The notes beneath the pieces were generated by a model that saw nothing but the letters and a program-made list of their open reading frames with translations, was not told the DNA's origin and searched no databases. From NCBI GenBank assembly GCA_900555045.1, contig USJW01000086.1, forward strand, positions 1 through 21,195: a DNA stretch of 21,195 bases, written 5' to 3'. Made by a program: the position numbers and the translations under genes. Source of the stretch: an uncultured Clostridium sp. (lineage in GTDB: Bacteria > Bacillota > Clostridia > Lachnospirales > Lachnospiraceae). Below, piece after piece: positions 12,986 through 21,191 of the stretch (the stretch's first letter is position 1; each line of letters begins with the position of its first letter).

Positions 12986-14449
12986 CTAGATCGGCGGCGC
13001 AGTGGGGTGCCACTCCTGGGCCTCATTTTCCCCCAGTCTCACCATGCGGTCCAGAAGCCGCCTCAAAAGCCGCTCCTTCTCCCGCCCGACCCGCGGGTCA
13101 TCCCACAGGTTGTACTTCTCCACAGGGTCCGCCATGAGGTCATAGAATTCCCCGTAGGGGCGCTCCGCGTAATAAATCAGCTTATACCGCTCATCCCGGA
13201 TCGCCCGGATGTCCCGCGCCTCCATATACATCTCGCTGTGGCGCTTGGGCTCCCTGCCCCCGTCATAAAACTGCGTCAGGCTCCTCTGCTCGATATTGGA
13301 CGGCACCGGCGCTCCCGCCGCGGTCAGGCACGTGGCGGCGATCTCCACAGAGCTCGCGAAGGACCGCTCCTCATACCCGGAAAAACCAGCCATCGGCGGC
13401 TTGACAAGAAGCGGGATCCGCATCAGCGACTCCGAAAGGTACTGCGCCTTGCTGGCAACCCCGAAATCCCCCATATACTCCCCGTGGTCCGAGGTAAAAA
13501 TGATCAGGGTGTCCTCATAAAGCCCCAGCTCCTTTAGCCGGCTGATCACATCTCCGATTTTCCGGTCGATCAGCGTCATGTTCGCAAAATATGCCTTTTT
13601 CATGAGCCGGATCTCCTCCGGGGAAAATCCGTCCGGCGAGGTATGGCGCTCCAGGTCCACGCTCCCGTACTTCTTCACAATGTCCAGGTAATGCGGCGGC
13701 TTGTTAAAGAGATCCTCCACCGTCGTCCCCGGCACGCTTAGGCTGTCCTCGTCGTACAGACTGGCGTCCGGCAGCCCGATCCCGTCAAAGGGCATATGGG
13801 GTCCCGGGAAGGACAGCGTCAAAAACCACGGCCGGTCCGTCGGGCGTTTCTCATCCAGCCACTCTAACCCCCGCATCCCGATGTAGGAATCCACGTAGAA
13901 CCGCTCCTCGCCGAAAAATTCATAGATCCCCTTGGGGCTGAGCTGCCGGTAGAGCTCGCTTCCGCGGCGGAAGCCGTGATCATACAGATATTTCACGTAG
14001 CTCGACACAGAATCCGACACGGTGCGGTTGGCCGGGAGCCCGAAATAGTCCTCGTAGAGCTCCAGGCTGATGTTCTCCAGCGGCTCGTGCTCATCCACGA
14101 TATCCTCATAATCATAGCCCCGCTCGATCTCCGATTTCCAGAAATGCTGCTTCCCCACCACAGCCGTGTGATAGCCGCTGTCCCGCAAAAGCTTCATAAA
14201 CGTGGTCTCCCGCTTCGGAAGACATGACATGTACCCCGGCACCCCGCACTGGGAGGGATACCGTCCCGTAAAGATGGCTGCCCGCGCGGGGATGCACGAG
14301 GGATTTGCCGTGTATGCCGCCGTAAAATCGATGCTGTCCTGCTTCAGGCGGTCCAGATTCGGCGTGACCACCTCCGGGTTTTTGTATCCCACAGCGTCAA
14401 AGCGCTGCTCATCTGTCATGATCAATAAAATATTCGGTCTGTTTCTCAT
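12986..14449 (-). CDS. Cytoplasmic Cys-type sulfatase (type I, alkaline-phosphatase fold)
   Basis: This 487-residue hydrolase removes sulfate esters. The maturation motif C-x-P-x-R-x4-T-G is seen as CIPARAAIFTG with C52, the residue converted to formylglycine. Metal-binding and active-site parts follow the fold: D13 in MTDEQR, K100 and H102 in VVGKQHFWK, H218 in GPHMPF, D321-H322 in TSDHGEYMGD and K334. There is no signal peptide, so it works inside the cell on imported substrate. The start ATG overlaps the kinase stop (ATGA), with AAAGGAG 8 bases upstream inside the kinase's last codons. In anaerobes the Cys type is matured by a radical-SAM enzyme (anSME), which is not in this window. Its position beside an alpha-galactosidase suggests a sulfated galacto-oligosaccharide; the exact sugar cannot be told. 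Confidence 0.92.
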   Translation of the reverse strand: MRNRPNILLIMTDEQRFDAVGYKNPEVVTPNLDRLKQDSIDFTAAYTANPSCIPARAAIFTGRYPSQCGVPGYMSCLPKRETTFMKLLRDSGYHTAVVGKQHFWKSEIERGYDYEDIVDEHEPLENISLELYEDYFGLPANRTVSDSVSSYVKYLYDHGFRRGSELYRQLSPKGIYEFFGEERFYVDSYIGMRGLEWLDEKRPTDRPWFLTLSFPGPHMPFDGIGLPDASLYDEDSLSVPGTTVEDLFNKPPHYLDIVKKYGSVDLERHTSPDGFSPEEIRLMKKAYFANMTLIDRKIGDVISRLKELGLYEDTLIIFTSDHGEYMGDFGVASKAQYLSESLMRIPLLVKPPMAGFSGYEERSFASSVEIAATCLTAAGAPVPSNIEQRSLTQFYDGGREPKRHSEMYMEARDIRAIRDERYKLIYYAERPYGEFYDLMADPVEKYNLWDDPRVGREKERLLRRLLDRMVRLGENEAQEWHPTAPPI

Positions 14450-16218
14450 ACAATCTGCTCCTTTACTCCATCAAATGCGCCTTGGTCTGCCGGATAACGC
14501 ACCGTGACCGCCGTCCCCTCTCCCAGGCGGCTCTCAATCGTCACCCCGTACTCATTCCCATAATAAAGCCGTATTCTGTCATGGATGTTTTTTAACCCGA
14601 CACTGCCCGTCTTTGCGCCCGTGTCCTCCCGGGGCGGGAGCGCCAGACGGTTCCGGATCTCAGCGATCCGCTCCTCATCCATCCCCACGCCGTCATCCCG
14701 GACCTCGATCACGATATCCGCGTCCTCCCGGAAGATCCGGACTTCGATCCTCCGCTCCTTCCCGCCGCGCCGCAGCCCGTGGGAGATGGCATTCTCCACG
14801 ATCGGCTGCAGGCACACCTTGATGATACGGGCGTTCAGAAGCTCATCCGGCACATCCACGGTGCAGGCAATGCGCCCGCCAAGCCGCATATTGACGATCT
14901 TCATATAGTTCCCCAGGTTGTCCAGCTCCTCCCGGATGGTCACAAGCGTCACACTGGTATGGGTCGCATAGCGGAACAATCCCGACAGCGCCACGATCAC
15001 GTCCCCAACCTCGCCTGCCCCGTAGATATCCGCCATGCTCTTGATCATATCCAGGGTGTTGTAGAGGAAATGCGGGTTGATCTGCGCCTGCAGCGCAGCG
15101 ATCGCCGCCTCCTTCTCCTTGATCTCTGTGGCATACACCTGGTTCACCAGGCGGTCCATCTCCGCCGCCATGTCATTGAAGGCAAGCTCCACATCCCCCA
15201 TCTCGTCATTGGTCTCCACCTGCACCCGCGCCTTGAAATCACCCGACCGGATCCGAAGCAGCCGGTCCCGGAGCCTGAGCACAGGGTTCACGATCGTCTT
15301 GGAAAATGCAAACGATGCCGCCAGGATCACTGCGATCGTCAGCAGGATCAGGATCTCCGTCAGGTGGTTCAGCTCCTGGATATTGAAATTCAGCCGTTTA
15401 ATCTCATCATAAAACGTCACGGTCAGCCCGAAATTGTCCATCCCGTAGTCCCATTTGACCCAGGAATTCTCTCCGTTCTTCCCCACGCCCTCCTCGAAAG
15501 GGACCGCCTGAGAACCGGTGTCCCGCAGCCAGTCCCCCGCAGCCTCAAAATTGGCATAGATGAGCTCTCCCGACCGGTTGCGCACCACGACCCGCGTATC
15601 CATAACCGAGGAGAGGTCCGCAAAGATCCGGTCGATCTCTTTTTTGTCAAACACCACATAGAGATAGCCCAGCTCCCCGCTTATCAGCTCCACATCATCA
15701 ATCCGGCGCACATAGACCAGCAATCCATCCCGGTTCCCGCCAAGGCTTGAGAGATAGTGGTTCTTATAGCGGCTGGTATGATCGACTTCCTCCGGCTTTA
15801 GCAGCACCGGTTCCGATGAGATTAACACATGGTACGCCGTCCCGTTCTCCTTCACAAACGTGACCTGTTCCACGCTGTCCATGACCTTATAGAGATCCAG
15901 GTTGACCCGCACCATATACTCCAGCTTCATCTGCAGGTTGTAGGTGTCCAGGCCGCCGCTGTCCGGTTCCTTTAAGAGCCGCTGCGTGCTGCTGCTGAAA
16001 AACAGGTTGGAAATGTACTCCTCCTTCATCAGGAAATCTTCCAGCAAAAGCGCCGTGTTCCGCTCCGCCATCTGCTGCAGATCCGCAGCATCCTCCTTCA
16101 TCCTCGTGGAATACCTGGAATTGATGTAAAAATAGACTGCGAGAAGCGGCACCAAAGCCACGATCAGGAAGCTCACGAACATCTTCCGGTAAAGGCTGCT
16201 TGTAAACCATTTTCTCAT
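14446..16218 (-). CDS. YesM-type sensor histidine kinase
   Basis: This 590-residue membrane kinase is the partner of the upstream response regulator. A first membrane segment lies at about 13-32 and a second at about 287-307. The 250 residues between them would be outside the cell and sense a ligand or a binding protein. A HAMP linker follows (about 308-360, SKTIVNPVLRLRDRLLRI). The kinase core has the His_kinase phosphoacceptor in QINPHFLYNTLDMIKS (H383). The ATP-binding region has PIVENAISHG, VRDDGVGMD and GSVGLKNIHDRIRLYYG. The type is common next to sugar ABC importers in Bacillota. Both ends overlap neighbours by ATGA, so regulator, kinase and sulfatase are translated in step. Confidence 0.95.
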   Translation of the reverse strand: MRKWFTSSLYRKMFVSFLIVALVPLLAVYFYINSRYSTRMKEDAADLQQMAERNTALLLEDFLMKEEYISNLFFSSSTQRLLKEPDSGGLDTYNLQMKLEYMVRVNLDLYKVMDSVEQVTFVKENGTAYHVLISSEPVLLKPEEVDHTSRYKNHYLSSLGGNRDGLLVYVRRIDDVELISGELGYLYVVFDKKEIDRIFADLSSVMDTRVVVRNRSGELIYANFEAAGDWLRDTGSQAVPFEEGVGKNGENSWVKWDYGMDNFGLTVTFYDEIKRLNFNIQELNHLTEILILLTIAVILAASFAFSKTIVNPVLRLRDRLLRIRSGDFKARVQVETNDEMGDVELAFNDMAAEMDRLVNQVYATEIKEKEAAIAALQAQINPHFLYNTLDMIKSMADIYGAGEVGDVIVALSGLFRYATHTSVTLVTIREELDNLGNYMKIVNMRLGGRIACTVDVPDELLNARIIKVCLQPIVENAISHGLRRGGKERRIEVRIFREDADIVIEVRDDGVGMDEERIAEIRNRLALPPREDTGAKTGSVGLKNIHDRIRLYYGNEYGVTIESRLGEGTAVTVRYPADQGAFDGVKEQIV

Positions 16219-17741
16219 AGGCCGTCCTCCTCCGCCTTCGCCCGGTACTCCGACGGCTTCACCCCCGTGAGCGCCAGGAACACCCGGCTGAAATACTTCG
16301 GATCATGGAATCCCACCTGCCTGCTGACGCTGGCGATGGACAGGTCCGTGTGGTCCAACAGCGCCTGCGCCTGCTCAATCCTCACACGGGCAAGGTAATC
16401 CAGGAAGTTGACTCCCGTCTCCTCCTTGAATTTCTTGCTGAAGTAGCTGGGGTTGATGTCAAACTCATCCGCAATGCTCCCCAGGTTTAAGTCCGAGGCG
16501 TACCGTTCCCGGATCATCCGCTCAACCCGCTGGACGATCTCGCTGCCCTTCATCGGCCCGGTCGCATTGAGGCTGTCAATCACGCTGAGGCTGTACTCCT
16601 CAAACCTGCGGCAGATCGCCGGAATACTGTAGAAATCCCGGATCTGGGCAGAAAACGCATACCCCTCATTCATCAGGTTTAAAAATATATCGCGCTTCTG
16701 TTTCATATAAGACTCCGCCAGCATCTTGATCACATCCCCCGCCAGGACAAAATAAAAATTCAGGCACGCGGTCAGGTCATAGGGCGTTTTCAAAAAATCT
16801 GCCTCCGCCTCCGCAGAACAGCGGCTCACCCGCTCCTTATCCCTGGCGCGGATCGCAGCGAGGAATTCGGCGTTGTGGTCCGTGCGGAGCTCCCCCACTT
16901 GCTCCTCATCCACCCTGTGTCCTAACTTTCCCAGGATCGAGCCCTTGGCCTCCATCTCCGCCGCCTCAATTTCCCCCAGATCCCTGTGCTCCTTGCTCAC
17001 CCCGAAAAAGCAGCTTTTAAACACCCTGCACAGCGCGCTCTCATCCAGGTAAAACCCCGAAGCCTGCTTAATGCCCGCGATCATAAAGACCCATGTGTAC
17101 GGATTCCTCAAAAACAGGAAGACATCCCGCCCGCGGCACGCAAGCCCCAGACGGTTTCTCAAATCCTCCTTGGAAAAATCCGGCATCTCCATCCGGGTAT
17201 TCTGGATGATGCCGAGCACATACCATTGCCCGGCGATCCCCATTTTTTCAAAAACCTGCTCCATTTTCTGGCGCAGCCCCTCCCTGGGATTCTGGAAAAA
17301 TTCCGCCAGGAGATTCTCCATCCCTGCATAGCAGCCGGTCCTTGCCGTCTGCCCCTGCGCGAGCTCCTGGTCCAGTTCCCCCATCGCTTTCGTGAGCGCT
17401 TTTACCAGCTCCTCCTTCTTGAGCGGCTTGATCAGATAGGCGAGCACATCCAGCTCGATGGCCTGCCTCGCATACTCAAACTCGTCATAGCCCGAGATCA
17501 CGACCGTTTTCGGCCTTCCGCCCTTCTCCCCCACGCCGCGGATCAGGTCGAGGCCGCTCACCACAGGCATATTGATATCCGTGATCAGGATATCCACGGA
17601 GGTGGACTGCAAAAAGCGCAGCGCCTCATCCCCGTCCTCGCACACGCCTGCAACCGCGAGCTCCGGCATCTCCTTTCCGATCACATCCGTAACCCAACGC
17701 CCAACCCAGTACTCATCATCCACTATCAGGACCTTATACAT
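16215..17741 (-). CDS. YesN-type response regulator with AraC DNA-binding domain
   Basis: The protein has 508 residues from the ATG at 17741; the open frame runs further to 17834, but that part lies within the promoter, and GAGGGTGG precedes 17741. The receiver domain (1-120) has the acidic pair in VDDE, phosphoacceptor D55 in LITDINMP, and K105 in YLIKPLKKEE. A middle region of about 280 residues is typical of YesN regulators. The last 100 residues form two helix-turn-helix motifs: LNLGSIADEFDINPSYFSKKFKEETG and SIASVSRQVGFHDPKYFSRVFLALTG. It should activate sugar-use genes when phosphorylated by the kinase. Likely targets are the importer promoter upstream and its own. It has its own strong promoter. 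Confidence 0.95.
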   Translation of the reverse strand: MYKVLIVDDEYWVGRWVTDVIGKEMPELAVAGVCEDGDEALRFLQSTSVDILITDINMPVVSGLDLIRGVGEKGGRPKTVVISGYDEFEYARQAIELDVLAYLIKPLKKEELVKALTKAMGELDQELAQGQTARTGCYAGMENLLAEFFQNPREGLRQKMEQVFEKMGIAGQWYVLGIIQNTRMEMPDFSKEDLRNRLGLACRGRDVFLFLRNPYTWVFMIAGIKQASGFYLDESALCRVFKSCFFGVSKEHRDLGEIEAAEMEAKGSILGKLGHRVDEEQVGELRTDHNAEFLAAIRARDKERVSRCSAEAEADFLKTPYDLTACLNFYFVLAGDVIKMLAESYMKQKRDIFLNLMNEGYAFSAQIRDFYSIPAICRRFEEYSLSVIDSLNATGPMKGSEIVQRVERMIRERYASDLNLGSIADEFDINPSYFSKKFKEETGVNFLDYLARVRIEQAQALLDHTDLSIASVSRQVGFHDPKYFSRVFLALTGVKPSEYRAKAEEDGL

Positions 17742-17783
17742 GCTTCCACCCTCAATCTGAAATCTGTCATATCCATTCCCCTT

Positions 17784-17812
17784 ATTATACCGTCTGGCGC
17801 GCACAATGTCCA
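17784..17812 (-). promoter_or_regulatory. Sigma-A promoter of the regulator-kinase-sulfatase-alpha-galactosidase unit
   Basis: On the - strand TGGACA (17807-17812) and a perfect TATAAT (17784-17789) are 17 bases apart. The start near 17776 leaves a leader of about 35 bases with GAGGGTGG before the ATG. It lies just after the terminator that follows the binding-protein gene, so this unit can be expressed on its own. Confidence 0.85.
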
Positions 17813-17835
17813 TGTGATGGGCCGCCCATTTCACT

Positions 17836-17885
17836 CAACAAAGAAGCCGCCGGCTCCGTATGCGTTCCGGAATCACGGCGGCTTC
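17836..17885 (-). terminator. Factor-independent terminator after the solute-binding protein gene
   Basis: Read on the - strand, GAAGCCGCCG (17876-17885) pairs with CGGCGGCTTC (17843-17852). The stem is 10 bp, with a short inner TCCG/CGGA stem in the loop, followed by TTTGTTG. It begins 24 bases after the binding-protein stop and separates the importer genes from the regulator unit. Confidence 0.85.
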
Positions 17886-17909
17886 CACTAAGCCCTTCTA
17901 TGCCATTAA

Positions 17910-19256
17910 TTACTTCAGCTTCAGGTTGTTCTGAACCTGCGTATTCAGTTCCTCAACCGTATCCTCAACCGTTGCTCCCCCTGCAATGTTTGCAGTGTAG
18001 GTCCTGGCGTCCGCCCAGGGGCTTACAACCGTTGTATCGAAAACAGAATCTACCCACGGAACAATGCTGTCCGCCGCAAGACGCTCTGCCGCCGGTGCGA
18101 TCACATCGCTCTCCATGCTCTTTCCGTTGGTGCACGGGTTAAAGCTGTTCTGGCTTGCCACATAGGCGTTCATGCTGTCCGTGCTGGTGAAAAATTCCAC
18201 AAATCTTCTGGCCGCATCCTTCTTCTCGCTTGCACTGTTGATGCACACCCGGACACCTGCATTGATCAGGATCGGGCAGTCCTTATCCATTACCGGGATC
18301 GCGCCCAGGACCATGTTCATATCCGGATTCGCCGCCTGGATTCCTGCGATGAACCAGCTTCCGCCCGGCATAAAGCCGACTTCCCCTTTTGCAAACTCAG
18401 CAATATCATCCTGGCCTGCCGCATACACTAACGACTTGGAGCCGTCTAAATATCCCTTAGAGATCAGATCCTGCACCAGCTCAAAACCGGGTTTCATCAC
18501 ATCGCCGAGCCCCAACTCACCTGTGTTCATCTTCGCAATCTGGTCCGCCTTGTCGGCTGCCTGGTAAACCGGGTCAAAGCTCTTGGCCAGGGACAGAATC
18601 GCCACGCCGGTGCCATCCTTCGAACCTGCCACGATCGGGGTCTTTCCCGCATTTTTCAGAATCTCACAGTCAGCGAGGAACTCCTCGTACGTCTCCGGCG
18701 CCTTCTCGATTCCCACTTCCTTCAAAACATCCATGTTGCTGAACAGACCGAATACGGCAACCTCCATGCCGAGCCCCGGAATGGTGTCATGGATGGTCAA
18801 AAGATCCTTTACCAGCGGGCTGTAATTGCCCACCACGGGCATGTCGGACAGATCCTCCGTGTAGCCCGCCTCCTGCAGCTGCGCCAGATAGTTCGGGTTG
18901 GCAAAGAACACGTCATCGCCCTGCCCCGAAGCCAGTCTCGCCGTCAGCACATCCTGGTAGCCGCCTGCATTGCTGATGCCCTCATAAACCACCTTGATAT
19001 CCGGGTTTTCACTGTTAAACTTCTCGATCAGCTCCGGGATCGCGCCCTCCTCTGCCCCGGTCTTAAACCCGAACACCTTGAGCTCAACCGCTTCCGCCGG
19101 CTTCTCCTCCGCCTTCGGGGCTTCCGTCTTCGCTTCCGTCTGAGCCGCCGTCGGCGCAGCCGTACTTGCCGGTGCAGAATCCGTCTTGCCGGCGCATCCC
19201 GCCAGTGACGACACTACCATTCCTGCTGCCAGTAACACTGATAAACTTTTCTTCAT
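17910..19256 (-). CDS. Sugar ABC transporter solute-binding lipoprotein (family 1)
   Basis: This 448-residue lipoprotein has a signal peptide, MKKSLSVLLAAGMVVSSLAGC, with lipobox LAGC and lipidated C21. A spacer rich in Ala, Pro, Thr and Glu (to about residue 60) holds it off the membrane. The mature part starts LKVFGF and has VYEGISN, DVFFANPNYLAQLQEAGYTEDLS, KEVGIEKAPETYEEFLADCEIL and GEVGFMPGGSWFIAGI, the layout of UgpB/MalE-type oligosaccharide binders. It captures sugar outside the cell for the two permeases. AAAGGAGG stands just upstream of the ATG. It is the third gene of the importer transcript, 89 bases after the second permease, and is followed by a terminator. The sugar cannot be read from the sequence. 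Confidence 0.95.
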   Translation of the reverse strand: MKKSLSVLLAAGMVVSSLAGCAGKTDSAPASTAAPTAAQTEAKTEAPKAEEKPAEAVELKVFGFKTGAEEGAIPELIEKFNSENPDIKVVYEGISNAGGYQDVLTARLASGQGDDVFFANPNYLAQLQEAGYTEDLSDMPVVGNYSPLVKDLLTIHDTIPGLGMEVAVFGLFSNMDVLKEVGIEKAPETYEEFLADCEILKNAGKTPIVAGSKDGTGVAILSLAKSFDPVYQAADKADQIAKMNTGELGLGDVMKPGFELVQDLISKGYLDGSKSLVYAAGQDDIAEFAKGEVGFMPGGSWFIAGIQAANPDMNMVLGAIPVMDKDCPILINAGVRVCINSASEKKDAARRFVEFFTSTDSMNAYVASQNSFNPCTNGKSMESDVIAPAAERLAADSIVPWVDSVFDTTVVSPWADARTYTANIAGGATVEDTVEELNTQVQNNLKLK

Positions 19257-19345
19257 ATAATCGTTCCTCCTTTAACATTTTACACGTTCTCATTTTCTTT
19301 TGTTTCTATCTTTTATCCGCTTGAGCAAACGACCACAGGCGGCGC

Positions 19346-20182
19346 TCAGCCCTTTACAGAGCCGCTGAGCATACCTGAAATGATCTGCTTCTGCAGAATA
19401 AAATACACGATCATAAGCGGCAGAATCACCAGCGTCGTAGCCGCAAACAGGATGTTCCACTGGATCGACAGATCCCCTTTAAAGAAGAATACGGTCAGCG
19501 GAAGCGTCCTCGAATTTTTGCCCTGGAGCAGGATCAGGGGATACATAAAGTTGTTCCACACCCGGAGGGCGATGACGATCAGAAGCGTCACCATCGGCGG
19601 TTTTAGCAGCGGCAGGATGACCCTTATAAAGGTCTGAAACGGGCTGGCTCCGTCGATATACGCCGCCTCCTCCAAAGAGACCGGCACGGAATTGACAAAC
19701 CCGCTGAAAAAGAACACCGCATACGAGGCATTCGCCCCTATAAATGCCAGGATCAGGCCGGACAGCGTATTTCCCACGCCGAGCTTCTGCATCCACAGCA
19801 CGAGCGGCACCATTGCCACCTGCTGCGGGAGCGCCAGCCCCAGAAGGAACAGCCCGTTTAAGATCAGGAACAGCCGTTTCCCCCTTCGCACACGGGTGAT
19901 CGCGTAGGCGGCACAGGCGCCGAAGAACGTGGTGAGGAGCCCGCTGCTCACGGTCAGCACGGTGGAATTGTACAGCGCCCTGCCGTAATTCATTCCCTTG
20001 ACGGCTGTCATGTAGTTGCCGAACGCAAAGCTGGTTTTTAAGCTTAACGGCTCCGCCGCCAGAAGCGCATCGTCCTTCAGGGAGACGATGACCATCATGA
20101 TGACCGGGTAAAACATCAGCAGGCAGATAATGATCAGGAAAATCTCCAGAACCAGCAATCCCTTTTTTCTTCCTCTATTCAT
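19346..20182 (-). CDS. Sugar ABC transporter permease (MalG/LacG-type)
   Basis: This 278-residue membrane protein has about six hydrophobic segments, the first at about residues 10-33. The cytoplasmic EAA loop, which contacts the ATPase, reads LEEAAYIDGASPFQTFIRVILPLL. It pairs with the other permease to form the channel through which the bound sugar passes. Its ATG overlaps the upstream permease stop by four bases. The final segment IISGMLSGSVKG is the usual MalG-type C-terminus. GAGGAGG precedes the ATG. No transport ATPase is encoded nearby. Confidence 0.96.
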   Translation of the reverse strand: MNRGRKKGLLVLEIFLIIICLLMFYPVIMMVIVSLKDDALLAAEPLSLKTSFAFGNYMTAVKGMNYGRALYNSTVLTVSSGLLTTFFGACAAYAITRVRRGKRLFLILNGLFLLGLALPQQVAMVPLVLWMQKLGVGNTLSGLILAFIGANASYAVFFFSGFVNSVPVSLEEAAYIDGASPFQTFIRVILPLLKPPMVTLLIVIALRVWNNFMYPLILLQGKNSRTLPLTVFFFKGDLSIQWNILFAATTLVILPLMIVYFILQKQIISGMLSGSVKG

Positions 20183-21054
20183 CCGTAGACCGCCTCCTCA
20201 CGCTTCTTTAAATAGCCAATCAAAACCTGGCCAAAGAAAATGATCGCGATTGTCAGCAGCACGGTCTGTGCCGAGGCAAATCCGTGGAGCCCGCGGTTCA
20301 TATTGGCCACCACATAGGTTCCCACCGTCTCCGTGGAATTGAGCGGGCCGCCTCCGGTCATGGCGTACACGATGTCAAATACCTTTAAGGACTGGGTAAA
20401 TGCCAGCGTGACATTGATCGTTGTGGACGGCGCCAGCATCGGAAGCGTGATCGCGCGGAAACACTGCCAGGGGCTCGCCCCGTCGATCGCCGCCGCCTCC
20501 AATATATCCTCCGAGATGTTCTGCAGGTTCGACATATAGATGGTTGCCGAGTACCCGATCCACATCCACACATGGGCGACCACCACGCACACCAGCGCCG
20601 TATTTTTATTGCCCAGCCAGGTGATATCCGTGCCGAGGAGCCTGTTTAAAAGCCCATCCGGCATGTAGATGAACTGCCAGATAAACGCCACCACGATCGG
20701 CGAGAGCATGCAGGGGGCAAACAGCAGGACCCGCAGCACATTTTTCGACCGGATCTTCGTGTTCAGCAGGACCGCGAACGCGATAGCCAGCACGTTCTGG
20801 AGGATTGTAGCATAAAGCGCAAACCAGAAGGTGTTTACCATCGCCTTGCGGAACACCTTGTCATTCAAGGCCACCAGATAGTTATTCCACCCCACGATCC
20901 GGAAATTCAGGCTGATGCCGTTAAAATTCGTGAAGCTGAAAAACATGCTCGCGACGACCGGTATCACAAAAAATAGCAGGTAAACGATAAAAATAGGGAG
21001 CAGCAGTATCAGATAAAAATAAAAATTGTTGTAGGTTAATTTCCTGCGCTTCAC
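20179..21054 (-). CDS. Sugar ABC transporter permease (MalF/UgpA-type)
   Basis: This 291-residue membrane protein begins with a GTG codon at 21054 after a GGGGGG ribosome site. The first membrane segment (about 13-36, FYLILLLPIFIVYLLFFVIPVV) and the SMFFSFTNFNG motif after it are typical of the MalF/UgpA type. The EAA loop reads LEAAAIDGASPWQCFRAITLPML. It forms a heterodimer with the downstream permease, and the stop overlaps that gene's start by four bases. It is the first gene of the importer transcript; the upstream 141 bases hold a promoter. Confidence 0.96.
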   Translation of the reverse strand: MKRRKLTYNNFYFYLILLLPIFIVYLLFFVIPVVASMFFSFTNFNGISLNFRIVGWNNYLVALNDKVFRKAMVNTFWFALYATILQNVLAIAFAVLLNTKIRSKNVLRVLLFAPCMLSPIVVAFIWQFIYMPDGLLNRLLGTDITWLGNKNTALVCVVVAHVWMWIGYSATIYMSNLQNISEDILEAAAIDGASPWQCFRAITLPMLAPSTTINVTLAFTQSLKVFDIVYAMTGGGPLNSTETVGTYVVANMNRGLHGFASAQTVLLTIAIIFFGQVLIGYLKKREEAVYG

Positions 21055-21106
21055 GTTTCGATCCCCCCGTTCCTTATATTAAATGAATTGGACTTTGACT
21101 GTCTTT

Positions 21107-21112
21107 ATTATA
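21107..21112 (-). promoter_or_regulatory. -10 element of the importer promoter, with a very weak -35
   Basis: A perfect TATAAT (- strand) lies at 21107-21112, about 53 bases before the GTG start. No reasonable -35 is found at 16-18 bases: the hexamer at 17-base spacing reads TATCAT. A good -10 with a missing -35 is typical of promoters that need an activator, as expected for an AraC-type regulator. Confidence 0.65.
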
Positions 21113-21162
21113 AAAAACTTCCGCGGCTTATGATACTCCACATTTTTTGTTTTCCAGGGGAG

Positions 21163-21191
21163 ATTTTTGCTATTTTTAAGCTATTTTTAAG
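21163..21191. repeat. Tandem 11-bp repeat with phased T tracts upstream of the importer promoter
   Basis: CTATTTTTAAG occurs twice back to back at 21170-21180 and 21181-21191, and a third ATTTTT stands at 21163-21168. The 11-bp step is one helix turn. These lie about 60-90 bases upstream of the predicted start of transcription. They may be direct-repeat sites for the AraC-type regulator or bent DNA that helps it. Confidence 0.6.

Noticed and set aside
14779..15750. A 323-residue frame on the + strand
   Set aside because: It is antisense to the histidine kinase and shows His/Arg/Leu-rich composition typical of GC-rich shadow frames, with no domain.
17742..17834. N-terminal extension of the response regulator by 31 residues
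   Set aside because: That stretch holds the promoter (-35 and -10), and the receiver domain naturally begins at the ATG at 17741.
19257..19345. A separate promoter or attenuator between second permease and binding protein
   Set aside because: No paired -35/-10 or hairpin with T run was seen; only the ribosome site AAAGGAGG is clear.
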